Origin: Alkalicella caledoniensis
GTDB lineage: Bacteria; Bacillota; Proteinivoracia; Proteinivoracales; Proteinivoracaceae
Assembly (NCBI RefSeq): GCF_014467015.1
Contig: NZ_CP058559.1
Location: forward strand, 1,178,001-1,242,000
Direction of reading: 5' to 3'
DNA: 64,000 bases
Shown: one piece after another, positions 1 to 8,506 of the stretch
How the letters are laid out: each line of letters opens with the position of its first letter
How positions within the stretch are numbered: the stretch's first letter is position 1
Translations under genes and position numbers: made by a program
The notes under the pieces: generated by a model
Told to the model about the DNA's origin: nothing
The model's database searches: none
What the model saw: the letters and a program-made list of their open reading frames with translations, nothing else

Positions 1-287
1 ACTTATTTTCATAAAAATATAGAAACAAAACAACAAAAATAATAGGGGTAATATGTTTCCAAACATATTAAACTTATTTTGATATATGTTAAAGACTTGG
101 GGTTTCGGGAGTATAAATAATTTAGTGTAATTGGATTTCTTACTTTACTGCATCTACTAGTAGAAAATCTAAACATACATCAGAAATATTTTCCCATTAC
201 TGGGATATAATATTCATGGCTCTTACTTACTAAAAGGATAAGGCAATACTGGAGAGTAACCTGAGCGATTAGTAAGGTTCTGCCGAG

Positions 288-317
288 GATAGAGGATCTG
301 ACCCTCTATCTTTTTTT
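288..317 (+). terminator. Rho-independent terminator-like hairpin
   Basis: A perfect 8-bp stem, GATAGAGG (288-295) with CCTCTATC (303-310), is followed by seven T residues (311-317). It reads on the plus strand, towards the 3' end of the transposase, and could block transcription coming from outside the element. The 60 bases before it (about 230-287) look structured, but I do not recognise an RNA family. Confidence 0.55.
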
Positions 318-375
318 GCCCTTTTTTCTATCCTTGGGAGAACTAAAGCGATAAACTCCTGGGCAAAGCCCAGCA

Positions 376-1593
376 CTAAACAGCTAAATTTGAGTCAATT
401 CTATCCTCAAAATATATTGCAAACTGGGAGATACATTGTTTCCAGATCCTAAGTGGTTGAGTCCACTTCTTAGATATTTCCATGGTAGCTAAGTACAATA
501 TTTTTTCTAAGGCTTCATCGTTAGGGTAAGATGTTTTAGTTTTAGTAACTTTACGCAGCTGTCTATGGTATGCTTCGATGGTATTTGTAGTATAGATCAA
601 TTTACGTATCTCGTTAGGATACTTAAAGTAAACAGTTAACTCATCCCAATTTTTTTCCCATGATTTAATAATTATTGGGTGTTTTTTACCCCACTTTTCT
701 TTGAACTCTTCAAAAGCATATTCTGCTTCATCAAGAGTTAAAGCTTGGTATACTTTTTTCAGGTCTACCATTACCTGTTTCATTTCTTTATACGAAACAT
801 ACTTCATCGAGTTTCTGATTTGGTGAATAACACATAGCTGTATTTCTGTTTTTGGAAAGGCAGAGTTAATAGCCTCAGAAAAGCCTGAAAGTCCGTCCTT
901 ACAAGCAATTAGGATGTCTTCTACACCTCTATTTTTAAGGTCATTAAGTACTCCTAGCCAGAACTTTGAACTTTCGTTACCACCAATCCATATTCCTAAA
1001 ACTTCCTTGTGACCTGCCATATTTATACCTAGTACACTGTAAGCCGCTTTATTAATTATCCTGTTATCTTCACGAACTTTAAAGTGAATTGCATCAAGGA
1101 AAACTATAGGGTAGATCCTATCTAGTGGCCTAGATTGCCATTCAGCAATCATAGGTAGTATCCTGTCTGTAACTTTACTAACCATTGTTGCTGATACCTC
1201 GATGCCGTAGATATCTTGCATATGGCTTTCTATGTCACGTGTGGTCATTCCGTTAGCATACATGGATATTATTTTATCTTCGAGCTCATTGCTAGTCCGT
1301 TGATATTTCTTGATTACTTGTGGTTCAAAATCCCCATTACGATCCCTTGGGATTTCTATGGTTGATTCTCCGTACTTAGTCTTAATGGTTTTCTTGTTGT
1401 AACCATTTCTACTATTCCCTGAATGATCGCCAATGGGTGAGTGTTTATCATAGCCTAAATGCTCATCCATTTCAGCTTCGAAGATTTCCTGCATAGTATC
1501 TTTGAATAAACTTTTTAAGTGTTCTTGTACTTCTTCTACACTTCGGCACTCTTTTGCTAATTCTTTGGCTAATAAATTACCCTTTGTAGTCAT
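376..1593 (-). CDS. IS256-family (mutator) transposase
   Basis: This 405-residue protein has the full length expected for IS256 transposases. The mutator-type DDE catalytic residues are visible as FLDAIHFK (first Asp, near 167), ACKDGLSGF (second Asp, near 233) and TTNTIEAYHRQLR (Glu, near 340). The CVIHQIRNS segment typical of the family precedes the last one. It catalyses cut-or-copy movement of its own element, acting on the terminal repeats at 125 and 1638. No frameshift or stop is seen, so it is probably active. It is the only gene of the element. Confidence 0.95.
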   Translation of the reverse strand: MTTKGNLLAKELAKECRSVEEVQEHLKSLFKDTMQEIFEAEMDEHLGYDKHSPIGDHSGNSRNGYNKKTIKTKYGESTIEIPRDRNGDFEPQVIKKYQRTSNELEDKIISMYANGMTTRDIESHMQDIYGIEVSATMVSKVTDRILPMIAEWQSRPLDRIYPIVFLDAIHFKVREDNRIINKAAYSVLGINMAGHKEVLGIWIGGNESSKFWLGVLNDLKNRGVEDILIACKDGLSGFSEAINSAFPKTEIQLCVIHQIRNSMKYVSYKEMKQVMVDLKKVYQALTLDEAEYAFEEFKEKWGKKHPIIIKSWEKNWDELTVYFKYPNEIRKLIYTTNTIEAYHRQLRKVTKTKTSYPNDEALEKILYLATMEISKKWTQPLRIWKQCISQFAIYFEDRIDSNLAV

Positions 1594-1631
1594 AATTGGA
1601 CAACCCCTTTTTTAGTGGTATTATTATCCAA

Positions 1632-2204
1632 TTACACGTAATTTATTACGCTCTCTTGGTTTCTTCTATTAGCTTTAGCTCCTATACTACAAAAATCAAT
1701 TTTATCTACTATTTTCTTATCCCCTAATTCTCCCAATTCCTTTACTAAAATTTCCGTAAAGGTGTAATTTTTGTCTTCTGATATAATCCTCAATTGTCTT
1801 ATTATTTTTTCAACTTCTGAAAAATTGCTTAGACTAATCTCATAAGCTAAATAATCCTGGTCAACTACATAGAATATTTTCAAAAACGATGTTTTCTTGC
1901 TATGCATTACAATAGTGATATTATAAATATCACTCCATAATACTTTCTTAGGTTTCAGTTTTAACAAATCGGTTAACTGTAGATATTCTCTTTCAAACAA
2001 GATAGTAGTTGGATTGTTTTTGTATACGGTAGTATATATAAAAAATAAAAAAATTACATTTAAAGCTATGATACCTGCCAAAGGTATTTCATCTTGTGTG
2101 CCTTTAAGAATAATATAGATACACCAAAGTGATATTTTAAACATAAATAAAGGCAAAATTTTTAAAAATACATCTGTTTTTTTTCTTTTAAATATGTTAT
2201 TCAT
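1632..2204 (-). CDS. Hypothetical membrane protein, 3' end clipped by IS256
   Basis: A 190-residue protein with a short basic N-terminus and two hydrophobic helices (about residues 13-33 and 41-57), followed by a soluble domain. The arrangement resembles small membrane-anchored proteins with a PH-like cytoplasmic domain, but I do not recognise a family. The last codons (NYV, stop) are read from the end of the IS256 element, so the native C-terminus is probably lost. The gene is followed upstream by the YD-repeat protein at 2238-3305, with 33 bp between them, and the two may form an operon. Confidence 0.6.
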   Translation of the reverse strand: MNNIFKRKKTDVFLKILPLFMFKISLWCIYIILKGTQDEIPLAGIIALNVIFLFFIYTTVYKNNPTTILFEREYLQLTDLLKLKPKKVLWSDIYNITIVMHSKKTSFLKIFYVVDQDYLAYEISLSNFSEVEKIIRQLRIISEDKNYTFTEILVKELGELGDKKIVDKIDFCSIGAKANRRNQESVINYV

Positions 2205-2237
2205 TACATCCTCCCCGCCTAAATATATCCCTATACT

Positions 2238-3305
2238 CTAGTAGTATTTAATCTCCCTATATGTGATACTTACTGGTCTAGAAGATAGATTTTTTTCAAA
2301 CTTTAGATAAACTTTCTTTATCCAATTGTCTTCAGAATTGTATTTGTACATAATATCTATTTTGCTTTCTTGTTCTAAGTGACCATATAGTCCTTTACCT
2401 ATTCCCATTGGGGAAAGCTTAATTTGCGAATGATATACCTCTCCAATTAAATTATCATTGCTATCATAAGTGTATTTAATTATGCTTCTTATAACATCCT
2501 TCTCATCATAACTAATATCCTCTATCCTTCTACATTCCTTGTCATATTTATATACTATTTTATCACTCCTAATATTTCCTTCTAAAAAACATCTTTCTTC
2601 GATTTTCCACCCGTTAGAGTCATACCTATAATCAAAACCAATGATCAAACAGTCATCAGCATTATATCCCTTGACTTCAAGAATCCTATTGTCTTCTGAG
2701 AGCATATATTCTATCTTTGCTATAATTTTATCACTATCATCAAACACAGTAGATGCTATCCTATCGTTAATATTTTCATAAACACACTTTCCTTTTAAAC
2801 TTCCGTCTCCTGTATAGTAAGTTTCCTCTAGTAGAACCCCAGTCTGACTATATTTATAAACTACTCTTTTCTCAATTTCATTTTTGAAATTGTAGGAAAT
2901 TTGTTCACTCAATCTAGAATTTGAATTATTGCTAATTACTACCTTTCGGACCAGATTATCTTTACGATACCAATTCCACTCTACTAGGTTTCCATTGTAA
3001 TCATAATCCCAAACCATTTTATCTATTATTTTATTCTCTTTCCAAGGTCCAAAAAATACATACTTCTTTTTAATATCTAAAAATTTGTGCTCAATTTTTC
3101 TTATTTTTTTATGCGTCTTAATTTCTAGGTTGTTTTGTTGAATTAAGGAGGATATACCATTAAGTAGTGCTTGTACAATAATTTCTTTCTCTGATAATCC
3201 ACTCTCAAAAAAATCAAATGAATAGTTAACTTTAGCATTTACACCAGCATAGACCTCTAACTCACATAAGGTCATTTCATTCTTTCCTAAATCTGAAATA
3301 TACAT
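2238..3305 (-). CDS. Hypothetical protein with tyrosine-rich RHS/YD-like repeats
   Basis: I choose the ATG at 3305 rather than the upstream ATG at 3368, because AAAGGAG lies at good spacing before it (MYISDLGK start, 355 residues). The N-terminal 100 residues are mixed alpha/beta. From about residue 95 onwards there are repeating units of the type YxYDxxGxLxEExxY, for instance VYKYSQTGVLLEETYY and FDYRYDSNGWKIEERCF. Such units form beta-hairpin arrays in RHS/YD and YwqK-like proteins. No signal peptide is seen. A role in toxin immunity or binding is possible but unproven. Confidence 0.65.
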   Translation of the reverse strand: MYISDLGKNEMTLCELEVYAGVNAKVNYSFDFFESGLSEKEIIVQALLNGISSLIQQNNLEIKTHKKIRKIEHKFLDIKKKYVFFGPWKENKIIDKMVWDYDYNGNLVEWNWYRKDNLVRKVVISNNSNSRLSEQISYNFKNEIEKRVVYKYSQTGVLLEETYYTGDGSLKGKCVYENINDRIASTVFDDSDKIIAKIEYMLSEDNRILEVKGYNADDCLIIGFDYRYDSNGWKIEERCFLEGNIRSDKIVYKYDKECRRIEDISYDEKDVIRSIIKYTYDSNDNLIGEVYHSQIKLSPMGIGKGLYGHLEQESKIDIMYKYNSEDNWIKKVYLKFEKNLSSRPVSITYREIKYY

Positions 3306-3807
3306 CTTTCTCTCTCCTTTATTATAAGAACATACTATTCTCTTAAATTTGGATGGCATAGTTGACAAGTCATGCTTTAAACGCGAGAAATTATTTTGTT
3401 ATTACATGTGAACCATAATCCTGAGGATAAAATGTAACTGTTAACATTAAGGTTAAAAAGATATGTCTTCCTTTCCCCCTTTTAGTAAATGGTTAAACCT
3501 AGATTTCCATATTAGAATTATGTACCTTGTGATATCCCAGAGTTTCTCGAGATCACTCACTATCTCCTATTCTGCTAAATAGCATATTTCCCCTCTAAAT
3601 TTGACTAACTTTTTTATTATTTAGGATTAAAGCGACAAATTTTATCCTGAGAATCTTATCCTAACCACATCCACAAACCCATATCCAAAGAACACAAGCC
3701 TAAAGCTTCTCAGCTTCAGGCTTGTTTCATTACGGTTAATACACGGTCTTTAAAGAATGTATCATAACTCAAATACATTTTAATCTTGTAGTTCATAATT
3801 AGACTAA
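3306..3807. other. Intergenic stretch without a gene
   Basis: About 500 bp with no convincing reading frame on either strand. It holds the upstream region of the YD-repeat gene and a terminator-like hairpin at 3694-3725. Nothing else is recognised. Confidence 0.5.
3694..3725 (-). terminator. Terminator-like hairpin after the DUF3788/DUF3795 gene
   Basis: ACAAGCCTAAAGCT pairs with AGCTTCAGGCTTGT with one mismatch over 14 bp. It lies about 85 bp after the stop of the gene at 3808-4539. The U tract is weak on the minus strand. Confidence 0.45.
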
Positions 3808-4539
3808 TTAATTTCCGTATTGATTAGGAACAAATGGTAAAATCGCCCACGTAACATCATCGGCAAGAATGCTTTTTGCTTCAATTTTAGAGCTTGCAGC
3901 TGTAGCATTGGAACAGGGGTATTCCTTACACGCCACGCAAGTATCACAGCCTTTTTCTTTTGCACATTTTAGTTGATCGCATAGTTCATCATTTGTATGG
4001 CAACCTGAAGTACCACATCCCGAACAGCGCATTGACCAGTCAGTAATATTCCACACTCTAGTTAACCTATCTTCTAACTCTTTTCTAAATTCGTCACTGA
4101 TTGTGCCGCCGGCAAAGTGAATACACAAGTCGCACCTATGACCGCATTTTCCGTATACAGCATTCTCTTTGGGAAATGGCTTACGGTTTGGTTTTTTCTT
4201 AATCATTATTAGACGTTTTATCTCATCCAAAACATCCAAAGATGTGACATCTATAAACATCCACTTACCATCATGGTAAGTCTTGGAATTATCATAGTAA
4301 TCTTGTATGTACTTTGAAAAATTGTGTCTTTCTTGTACAAATTTTTCCCGTTCTGCTCTTCCAAATATAACAAGAAAAGTAAATTTATCTTCATGAATAT
4401 TGATAGTAAGGATTGTTTTTTTACCTTGCCGAAATTTTAATTCATTTTTGCCGTCTGATAACTCGTCCAACCGATATTTACCCCTCATAAAACGCATGGT
4501 TTCTTCACTGATCTTATTAAGCATTTCATATTTATCCAC
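3808..4539 (-). CDS. DUF3788 plus DUF3795 cysteine-rich protein
   Basis: A 243-residue two-domain protein. Residues 1 to about 118 resemble DUF3788 (small alpha/beta domain, ending WMFIDVTSLDVLDEIKRLI). The C-terminal part, from about residue 128, is a DUF3795-type cysteine-rich domain with CGHRCDLCIHF, CSGCGTSGCH, CDTCVACKEYPC and other cysteine pairs that probably bind zinc or an iron-sulfur cluster. This fusion is known among Firmicutes and its function is unknown. The reading frame is intact and monocistronic. Confidence 0.8.
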   Translation of the reverse strand: MDKYEMLNKISEETMRFMRGKYRLDELSDGKNELKFRQGKKTILTINIHEDKFTFLVIFGRAEREKFVQERHNFSKYIQDYYDNSKTYHDGKWMFIDVTSLDVLDEIKRLIMIKKKPNRKPFPKENAVYGKCGHRCDLCIHFAGGTISDEFRKELEDRLTRVWNITDWSMRCSGCGTSGCHTNDELCDQLKCAKEKGCDTCVACKEYPCSNATAASSKIEAKSILADDVTWAILPFVPNQYGN

Positions 4540-4699
4540 AATTTCACCTCCATATCATAATTATATATTTTGTAACTTGTCAACAGTATGTCATATTTGA
4601 TTTTTTGTCCCATTACGTGGACGACCTGAATGTTTATGATGTTCATACCTTTTCCCCTTGCCCCAGAGATCTACCCCAGCAATTTACTGAGGGAGTTTT

Positions 4700-4722
4700 T
4701 ATAACGCCTGCCATTTCCGACT
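4700..4722 (-). repeat. Half of an attC-like element
   Basis: ATAACGCCTGCCATTTCC matches the outer R box and L box half of the long attC-like elements at 33975 and 60218. It lies just after the stop of the ankyrin gene, where a cassette attachment site would sit, but the partner half is missing. Confidence 0.45.
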
Positions 4723-4740
4723 CCTCGAAAGAAAAACCCT

Positions 4741-5607
4741 TTAATAGAGCTTTATAAACTCCTGCCAATCATTAGGATATAATTTCATTATGCTTTTTAA
4801 CCTTTTATCGGTGACTTCTGTATGCCAATAATTAACGCCTTGTCGTAAAAACTCCTTTACCACTTCCATTTTTAGTATGTATTCTTCCGAATCTAAATCA
4901 CTTACCCAATCTCGCAAAAGATCTATTGTATAATTTTCTTTCCTTTCACTTTCATTTATATTTTTAGCCCTTGAAAAATAAGGTTCGGATACATTAGCTT
5001 TTTTTTCAACAATTAAATAATGGGCAACGACTGCACTTTTTGCTTCCTTCTTATAAAAACTTCCATCAATAAGAGCATTAATTGCTGGAGTACGTCCACT
5101 TTTAGTTTTAATGTTTATATCCGCTCCACCTTCCACCAATACTTTTGTTTTTTCTATACCCATGTAAACAGCTCTATGTAATGAACTTGTTCCAGATTCC
5201 ATCATCAAAGTATCTTCTCCTATGTAACCCTTATTAGGATCTGCTTTATATTTAAGTAATAACTCTATAATATTTGTATTATCAACATATTTGTCATCCC
5301 AGGGCTTCATTACTGCAACTAGTAGTGGTGTTCCTAGTTCTCCTTTTGCAGGGATATTTGGATCTGCACCACATTTCAAAAGTGCTTCACCAGATTTATA
5401 TTTCCTTACTCCTACAGCCCACAGCAATGGAGTAATTCCGTAATTATCATCATGAAAATTTATCAGTTCTGGGTTTGTTTTTAATATCTCTTCTATACTG
5501 TTAGCGTCTTCCTTCTCTACTGCTAGAGCCAAGTCCCAAGCTGGTGTATCTTTAAAAATTTCTACATTTTTTATTCTATAATTTTCATTATTTTCATTAA
5601 GGTTCAT
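4741..5607 (-). CDS. Ankyrin-repeat protein
   Basis: A cytoplasmic protein of about 288 residues built from ankyrin repeats. Typical units are GITPLLWAVGVRKYKSGEAL with LKCGADPN, then GTPLLVAVMKPW with LLKYKADPN, then GTSSLHRAVYMG with LVEGGADIN, and SGRTPAINALI. The C-terminal 90 residues carry no repeat. I take the ATG at 5607 (MNLNENNE) because it overlaps the end of the upstream membrane-protein gene, which suggests translational coupling; an ATG at 5625 is also in frame. Ankyrin proteins bind partner proteins, and the likely partner is the coupled membrane protein. Role unknown. Confidence 0.75.
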   Translation of the reverse strand: MNLNENNENYRIKNVEIFKDTPAWDLALAVEKEDANSIEEILKTNPELINFHDDNYGITPLLWAVGVRKYKSGEALLKCGADPNIPAKGELGTPLLVAVMKPWDDKYVDNTNIIELLLKYKADPNKGYIGEDTLMMESGTSSLHRAVYMGIEKTKVLVEGGADINIKTKSGRTPAINALIDGSFYKKEAKSAVVAHYLIVEKKANVSEPYFSRAKNINESERKENYTIDLLRDWVSDLDSEEYILKMEVVKEFLRQGVNYWHTEVTDKRLKSIMKLYPNDWQEFIKLY

Positions 5608-6025
5608 GATAACTAATACCCACAAAATACACCGTTATAAATAGTACAATACACATCAGGATAGTAGGAATAATCAGATTTTTCATTCTACTATTTTTAA
5701 AAAAACTATAAATGCATATTACATATATAATAGGATAAGCAGTAGTAATAATGAAAAGCCCTAATATCAATATCCTAGGTAATAAGTCATCAATAGCCCA
5801 TGTACCTCCAAAGGCTGCCAAACTCATAATATTTGCCAATAAAACAAAGGGGTAAATAATTATAGGCAAAGCGCCAATAATTGCCAAAAATATCCCTACT
5901 ATTTTTTTATACTTCACACTAGCTAAAGTATCTTCATTAGTTTTTCTAATATTAACTTTTAAAAATATAATAATCATTGCAATAACAAGAATTGCACTAA
6001 ATAAAACTACGTAGCTTACATCCAT
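5597..6025 (-). CDS. Small multi-pass membrane protein
   Basis: 142 residues with four hydrophobic segments (about 5-24, 42-70, 80-108 and 118-137). It ends inside the start of the ankyrin gene (11-bp overlap), so the two are almost certainly co-translated. I do not recognise the family. It may anchor the ankyrin protein or act with it as a toxin/immunity-like pair, which is inference only. Confidence 0.65.
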   Translation of the reverse strand: MDVSYVVLFSAILVIAMIIIFLKVNIRKTNEDTLASVKYKKIVGIFLAIIGALPIIIYPFVLLANIMSLAAFGGTWAIDDLLPRILILGLFIITTAYPIIYVICIYSFFKNSRMKNLIIPTILMCIVLFITVYFVGISYHEP

Positions 6026-6352
6026 ACTATTTTCCTATTCTATGCCCCCTGCTTGAATTTTGTACATTATCCTTTGGCATATAATTACATGCCTTTACAA
6101 ACCTTCTATTTGAAAAAGTCACTACACGACTCCCGCCCCCGAGCAAGTGAGCTCCATAGTATCTGGATCTTTATGCCACTTAATGCTAGTTGACAATTTG
6201 TGAGGATTGACAATTTTAACATCCAATGTATATCACTAGACTCATCCTCTTACATACACCTTGGTTCGCCACTCTTATACTTACATAAAAATACAATATT
6301 AATCACATTTTCCCATTGTCAGTTATAAATGATTTACTCTTAACATAATGAA
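6026..6352. other. Intergenic stretch without a gene
   Basis: No reading frame of interest and no clear terminator or promoter can be assigned. Nothing recognisable is seen. Confidence 0.4.
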
Positions 6353-6574
6353 TTACCTCAGACCATTCACGTTTTTAAGGTACTCCTTTAACTCATTATA
6401 ATTCCATTCATACATTGATAGCAAAAAGTCATATGGATCTCCAGATACCTTTAGATAAGCCCCGCATTGCCAAATCCTTTCAGCTGGACCCCAAAGGAAT
6501 GCTTCTTGGAGGAGTTTATCTATCAGGGAAAAGGTTTGGAGTCGGAGCAGGCAATGCATTGTTAGGTAGCGCAA
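6353..6574 (-). pseudogene. Fragment of an unrecognised gene
   Basis: The last 45 residues (ERIWQCGAYLKVSGDPY, then EWNYNELKEYLKNVNG) read like the C-terminus of a genuine soluble protein, but the first part looks out of frame and no ribosome binding site precedes it. It starts only 26 bp after the flavodoxin stop. I treat it as a remnant. Confidence 0.3.
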
Positions 6575-6599
6575 GTGCTACAAGCCCATCACCTCAATA

Positions 6600-7115
6600 C
6601 TATGTAGAACAGCTTACCTTATGCAAAAGACTAACAGCAAACTTTTCTGCATGCTCGAGGTCCTCGCTGTTCGGTCTTCCCTTGTTCATTCCACCAAAAT
6701 ACTTGAGAAAGCTATTTGTATTAAATCCCTTACAGCTGAATTCATCGACAATTATATAACCTTTTGAAATCAACTTTTCCTTAAGCAATGAGTGATCCTT
6801 TTTCACCTTGGCTACTCCCTGTATTGCGCTTGTTGAAAATATAAAACCTTTCTGATTATTGACTTTTGATAGTTTGTCCACAAAGTCCAGAAGGGGTTTA
6901 TAGTGTTTTCCACTGTCTATTCCCGCGCCAAAACCAATTAGATTATACTGCTGAAGATCCTCCTGAGTTACCTGATCTGGTGTCTTGATTTGTGCATTTA
7001 GAACCTCAGAAAAAACCTGAGCGATTTTTGCCGTGTTATTATGGTGATATGAATAAACCACAATTAGGCATTTAATAGTTAATGAATCTGTAACTTTACT
7101 TTCTTTCCTACTCAT
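6600..7115 (-). CDS. Flavodoxin-family protein
   Basis: I choose the ATG at 7115 (MSRKESKV) because GGAGGT stands 7 bp before it; an in-frame ATG at 7181 lacks a site. The resulting 171-residue protein starts with the beta-1/P-loop region CLIVVYSYHHNNTAKIA of FMN-binding flavodoxins. It continues with YNLIGFGAGIDSGKHYKPLLDF and GFIFSTSAIQG, which correspond to the second and third flavin-contacting strands. It would carry electrons or act as a flavodoxin-like reductase partner in the cytoplasm. Confidence 0.8.
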   Translation of the reverse strand: MSRKESKVTDSLTIKCLIVVYSYHHNNTAKIAQVFSEVLNAQIKTPDQVTQEDLQQYNLIGFGAGIDSGKHYKPLLDFVDKLSKVNNQKGFIFSTSAIQGVAKVKKDHSLLKEKLISKGYIIVDEFSCKGFNTNSFLKYFGGMNKGRPNSEDLEHAEKFAVSLLHKVSCST

Positions 7116-7267
7116 TTTATCGACCTCCGATTCATATATTTGAACAGTACTTATATCTGGAAACTGTTTTAACCAGGGCAAGATAGGACATGATACTTTA
7201 TCACAAAGGCAATTCTTAGATGAATTTTCCCAATTATCTTCCCATATATAAAAATACTCATGAAGTC

Positions 7268-7331
7268 ACAAAAACCTCTAAGCTGATGGCTTAGGGATTA
7301 TATCTTCATATTTTGTGGAGGTGGGGGGAGT
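7268..7331 (-). other. Decayed ssrA 3' end and its terminator (island scar)
   Basis: The hairpin ACCTCTAAGCTGATGGCTTAGG and the following sequence to TGTGGAGGTGGGGGGAGT closely resemble the terminator and last 20 nt of tmRNA at 38690-38745 and 54050-54115, in the same orientation. The T-arm and the rest of the RNA are gone. It is best read as an old attachment-site scar of an island that used ssrA. Confidence 0.6.
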
Positions 7332-7858
7332 ATACTTAACTAAATTATGAACATCTACCTTTGAATAAGTAATATAAGCTAGATGGGGTTACAACAAAGA
7401 CTGCTAACAAAACAATAATAAGAAAATATAAGGGATTATTATCAGCAAAATTTCCAAAGGAAATCTTATTCAGTATCAAGCTCATCGTGTTAATTGAAGC
7501 CATGCAATAAATATATTCTTTATAGCACGGAACTTTTTCCCCATAATTTACACACCCTTTCTTGAATTCCTTATAAATGTGTTTTTAAATTTTAATGTTT
7601 CCCTTCTTCTTCTTCTAAGAATTACTACATAAGGCTTTAATAAACTATAGGTTTTGCAAATACACGATCCTTTAGTAAGCTTTAAACCACTCCTATTGAG
7701 AAGTGGTTTAAAGCTGTGGGTGAAGTTTCTAGTCTTATTTTTTAAGGGCAAATCCAGTTCAGTTCATCATAAGTAACACAACCAGAAGTACTAGCCATGG
7801 CCCTTTACCCACCTTGCAATAATAACATTAATGCAATTAAACCATATTTTTTTCCTTC
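7332..7858. other. Decayed intergenic region
   Basis: It contains a possible 52-codon minus-strand frame (7345-7503) with one transmembrane helix (FLIIVLLAVFVVTPSSLYYL), probably a remnant of a membrane protein. It also holds a perfect 13-bp-arm hairpin at 7679-7714. Nothing else is supported. Confidence 0.4.
7679..7714. repeat. Perfect hairpin, possible IS200/IS605 end
   Basis: GCTTTAAACCACT (7679-7691) pairs perfectly with AGTGGTTTAAAGC (7702-7714) across a 10-nt loop, followed by GTGGGTGAAGTTTCTAG. Subterminal hairpins of this kind occur at the right ends of IS200/IS605-type elements, but no tnpA or tnpB remains here. Confidence 0.35.
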
Positions 7859-7941
7859 AACTCATTTTTTACCTGCCTAACTATCTGAACAACCTCAATA
7901 TCAAGACGCTTATTCTCTGCTTTAATCTTGGAGGTATCATA
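7859..7941 (-). pseudogene. C-terminal scrap of the REP-type Y1 transposase
   Basis: The stretch from about 7859 (ctcattttttacctgcctaa) to 7938 is nearly the same as 37035-37115, which encodes the C-terminal helix-turn-helix of the transposase at 37001-37942. The rest of the gene is absent. It interrupts the small gene at 7942-8106. Confidence 0.7.
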
Positions 7942-8106
7942 TCAGAGGAGGGTATTTTCTAAGTCTTTTATTTCTACTGCTTTATAATCATCATCGTTAA
8001 TGTATATCTCCATTTCCTTAACTAATTTGTTGCTTATAATAAATCTGTTATAAAAAGATACACCTTTGCCTTCATTGCAAAATTCTTCTAAAGTTCTTAT
8101 AACCAT
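7942..8106 (-). CDS. Small hypothetical protein, truncated
   Basis: 54 codons starting MVIRTLEEFCNEGKGVSFYN, with its ATG overlapping the stop of the gene upstream (TAATG). The C-terminus (EIKDLENT) runs into the transposase scrap, so the gene is probably truncated. A copy of its coding sequence (IYINDDYKAVEIKDLE) recurs at 13642-13695, joined there to tmRNA sequence. Family not recognised. Confidence 0.5.
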   Translation of the reverse strand: MVIRTLEEFCNEGKGVSFYNRFIISNKLVKEMEIYINDDDYKAVEIKDLENTLL

Positions 8107-8192
8107 TACCTTTTTTTAGCTTTAATTTCTTCCTCAATAGATTTTACTGCTTCTTGATACTCTTCCCAATGCTTTGATTTAATAAACCACAT
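8106..8192 (-). CDS. Very small hypothetical protein (28 aa)
   Basis: MWFIKSKHWEEYQEAVKSIE and eight more residues, preceded by a strong GGGAGGGG ribosome binding site 6 bp before the ATG at 8192. Its stop overlaps the start of the next gene (TAATG), a sign of coupled translation. The protein is amphipathic and helical. Two tiny coupled genes could be a toxin-antitoxin or regulator pair, but I recognise neither. Confidence 0.5.
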   Translation of the reverse strand: MWFIKSKHWEEYQEAVKSIEEEIKAKKR

Positions 8193-8506
8193 TTATATCC
8201 CCTCCCAATGTTTTATATAATTATATTCTTCAAAGATTCTAAATATCCTACTATTAAATTGTTGAGAAAACAAATAATTATTTTACCTCCTCACAGGTCG
8301 CGTAATTACCTTTCGTATCAGGTTTTCATTAGCTTGCTTAATTTTCTTATCCCTTAGGCTCTGTATCCCCTTACTAGGCTAAACAATAAATGCACACCCC
8401 TTCTCTACTGGAGGGGTGTGCATTTTCTGTATGGGGTGTGTACTGATAATGGCTAATTTTTAAGTGAATATTTCTAAGATAAATCGTGCGCCATATTCTC
8501 GCCCTG
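8193..8506. other. Intergenic stretch with gene scrap and terminator
   Basis: A startless minus-strand fragment reading KGIQSLRDKKIKQANENLIR and ending near 8287 is visible. The terminator of the histidine kinase operon is at 8390-8423. No intact gene is present. Confidence 0.4.
8390..8423 (-). terminator. Terminator of the two-component/ABC operon
   Basis: ATGCACACCCCT (8390-8401) and AGGGGTGTGCAT (8412-8423) form a perfect 12-bp stem with a 10-nt loop, about 85 bp after the histidine kinase stop. On the minus strand it is followed by a T-rich run. Confidence 0.7.

Larger units (their letters stand above)
125..1638 (-). mobile_element. IS256-family insertion sequence
   Basis: The ends carry the inverted repeat GTGTAATTGGAT (125-136) and its complement (1626-1637). 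A 7-bp direct repeat TAATTTA (118-124 and 1639-1645) looks like the target duplication. Between them lies one full-length mutator-type transposase. About 240 bp of non-coding DNA sits between the transposase stop and the left end, longer than usual. The insertion clips the 3' end of the gene at 1632-2204, whose last codons are read from the IS end. The exact outer bases are uncertain by one or two nucleotides. Confidence 0.7.

Noticed and set aside
7548-7751. 67-codon minus-strand ORF
   Set aside because: It runs through the perfect hairpin at 7679-7714, has no start signal and an arginine-rich, non-protein-like composition.
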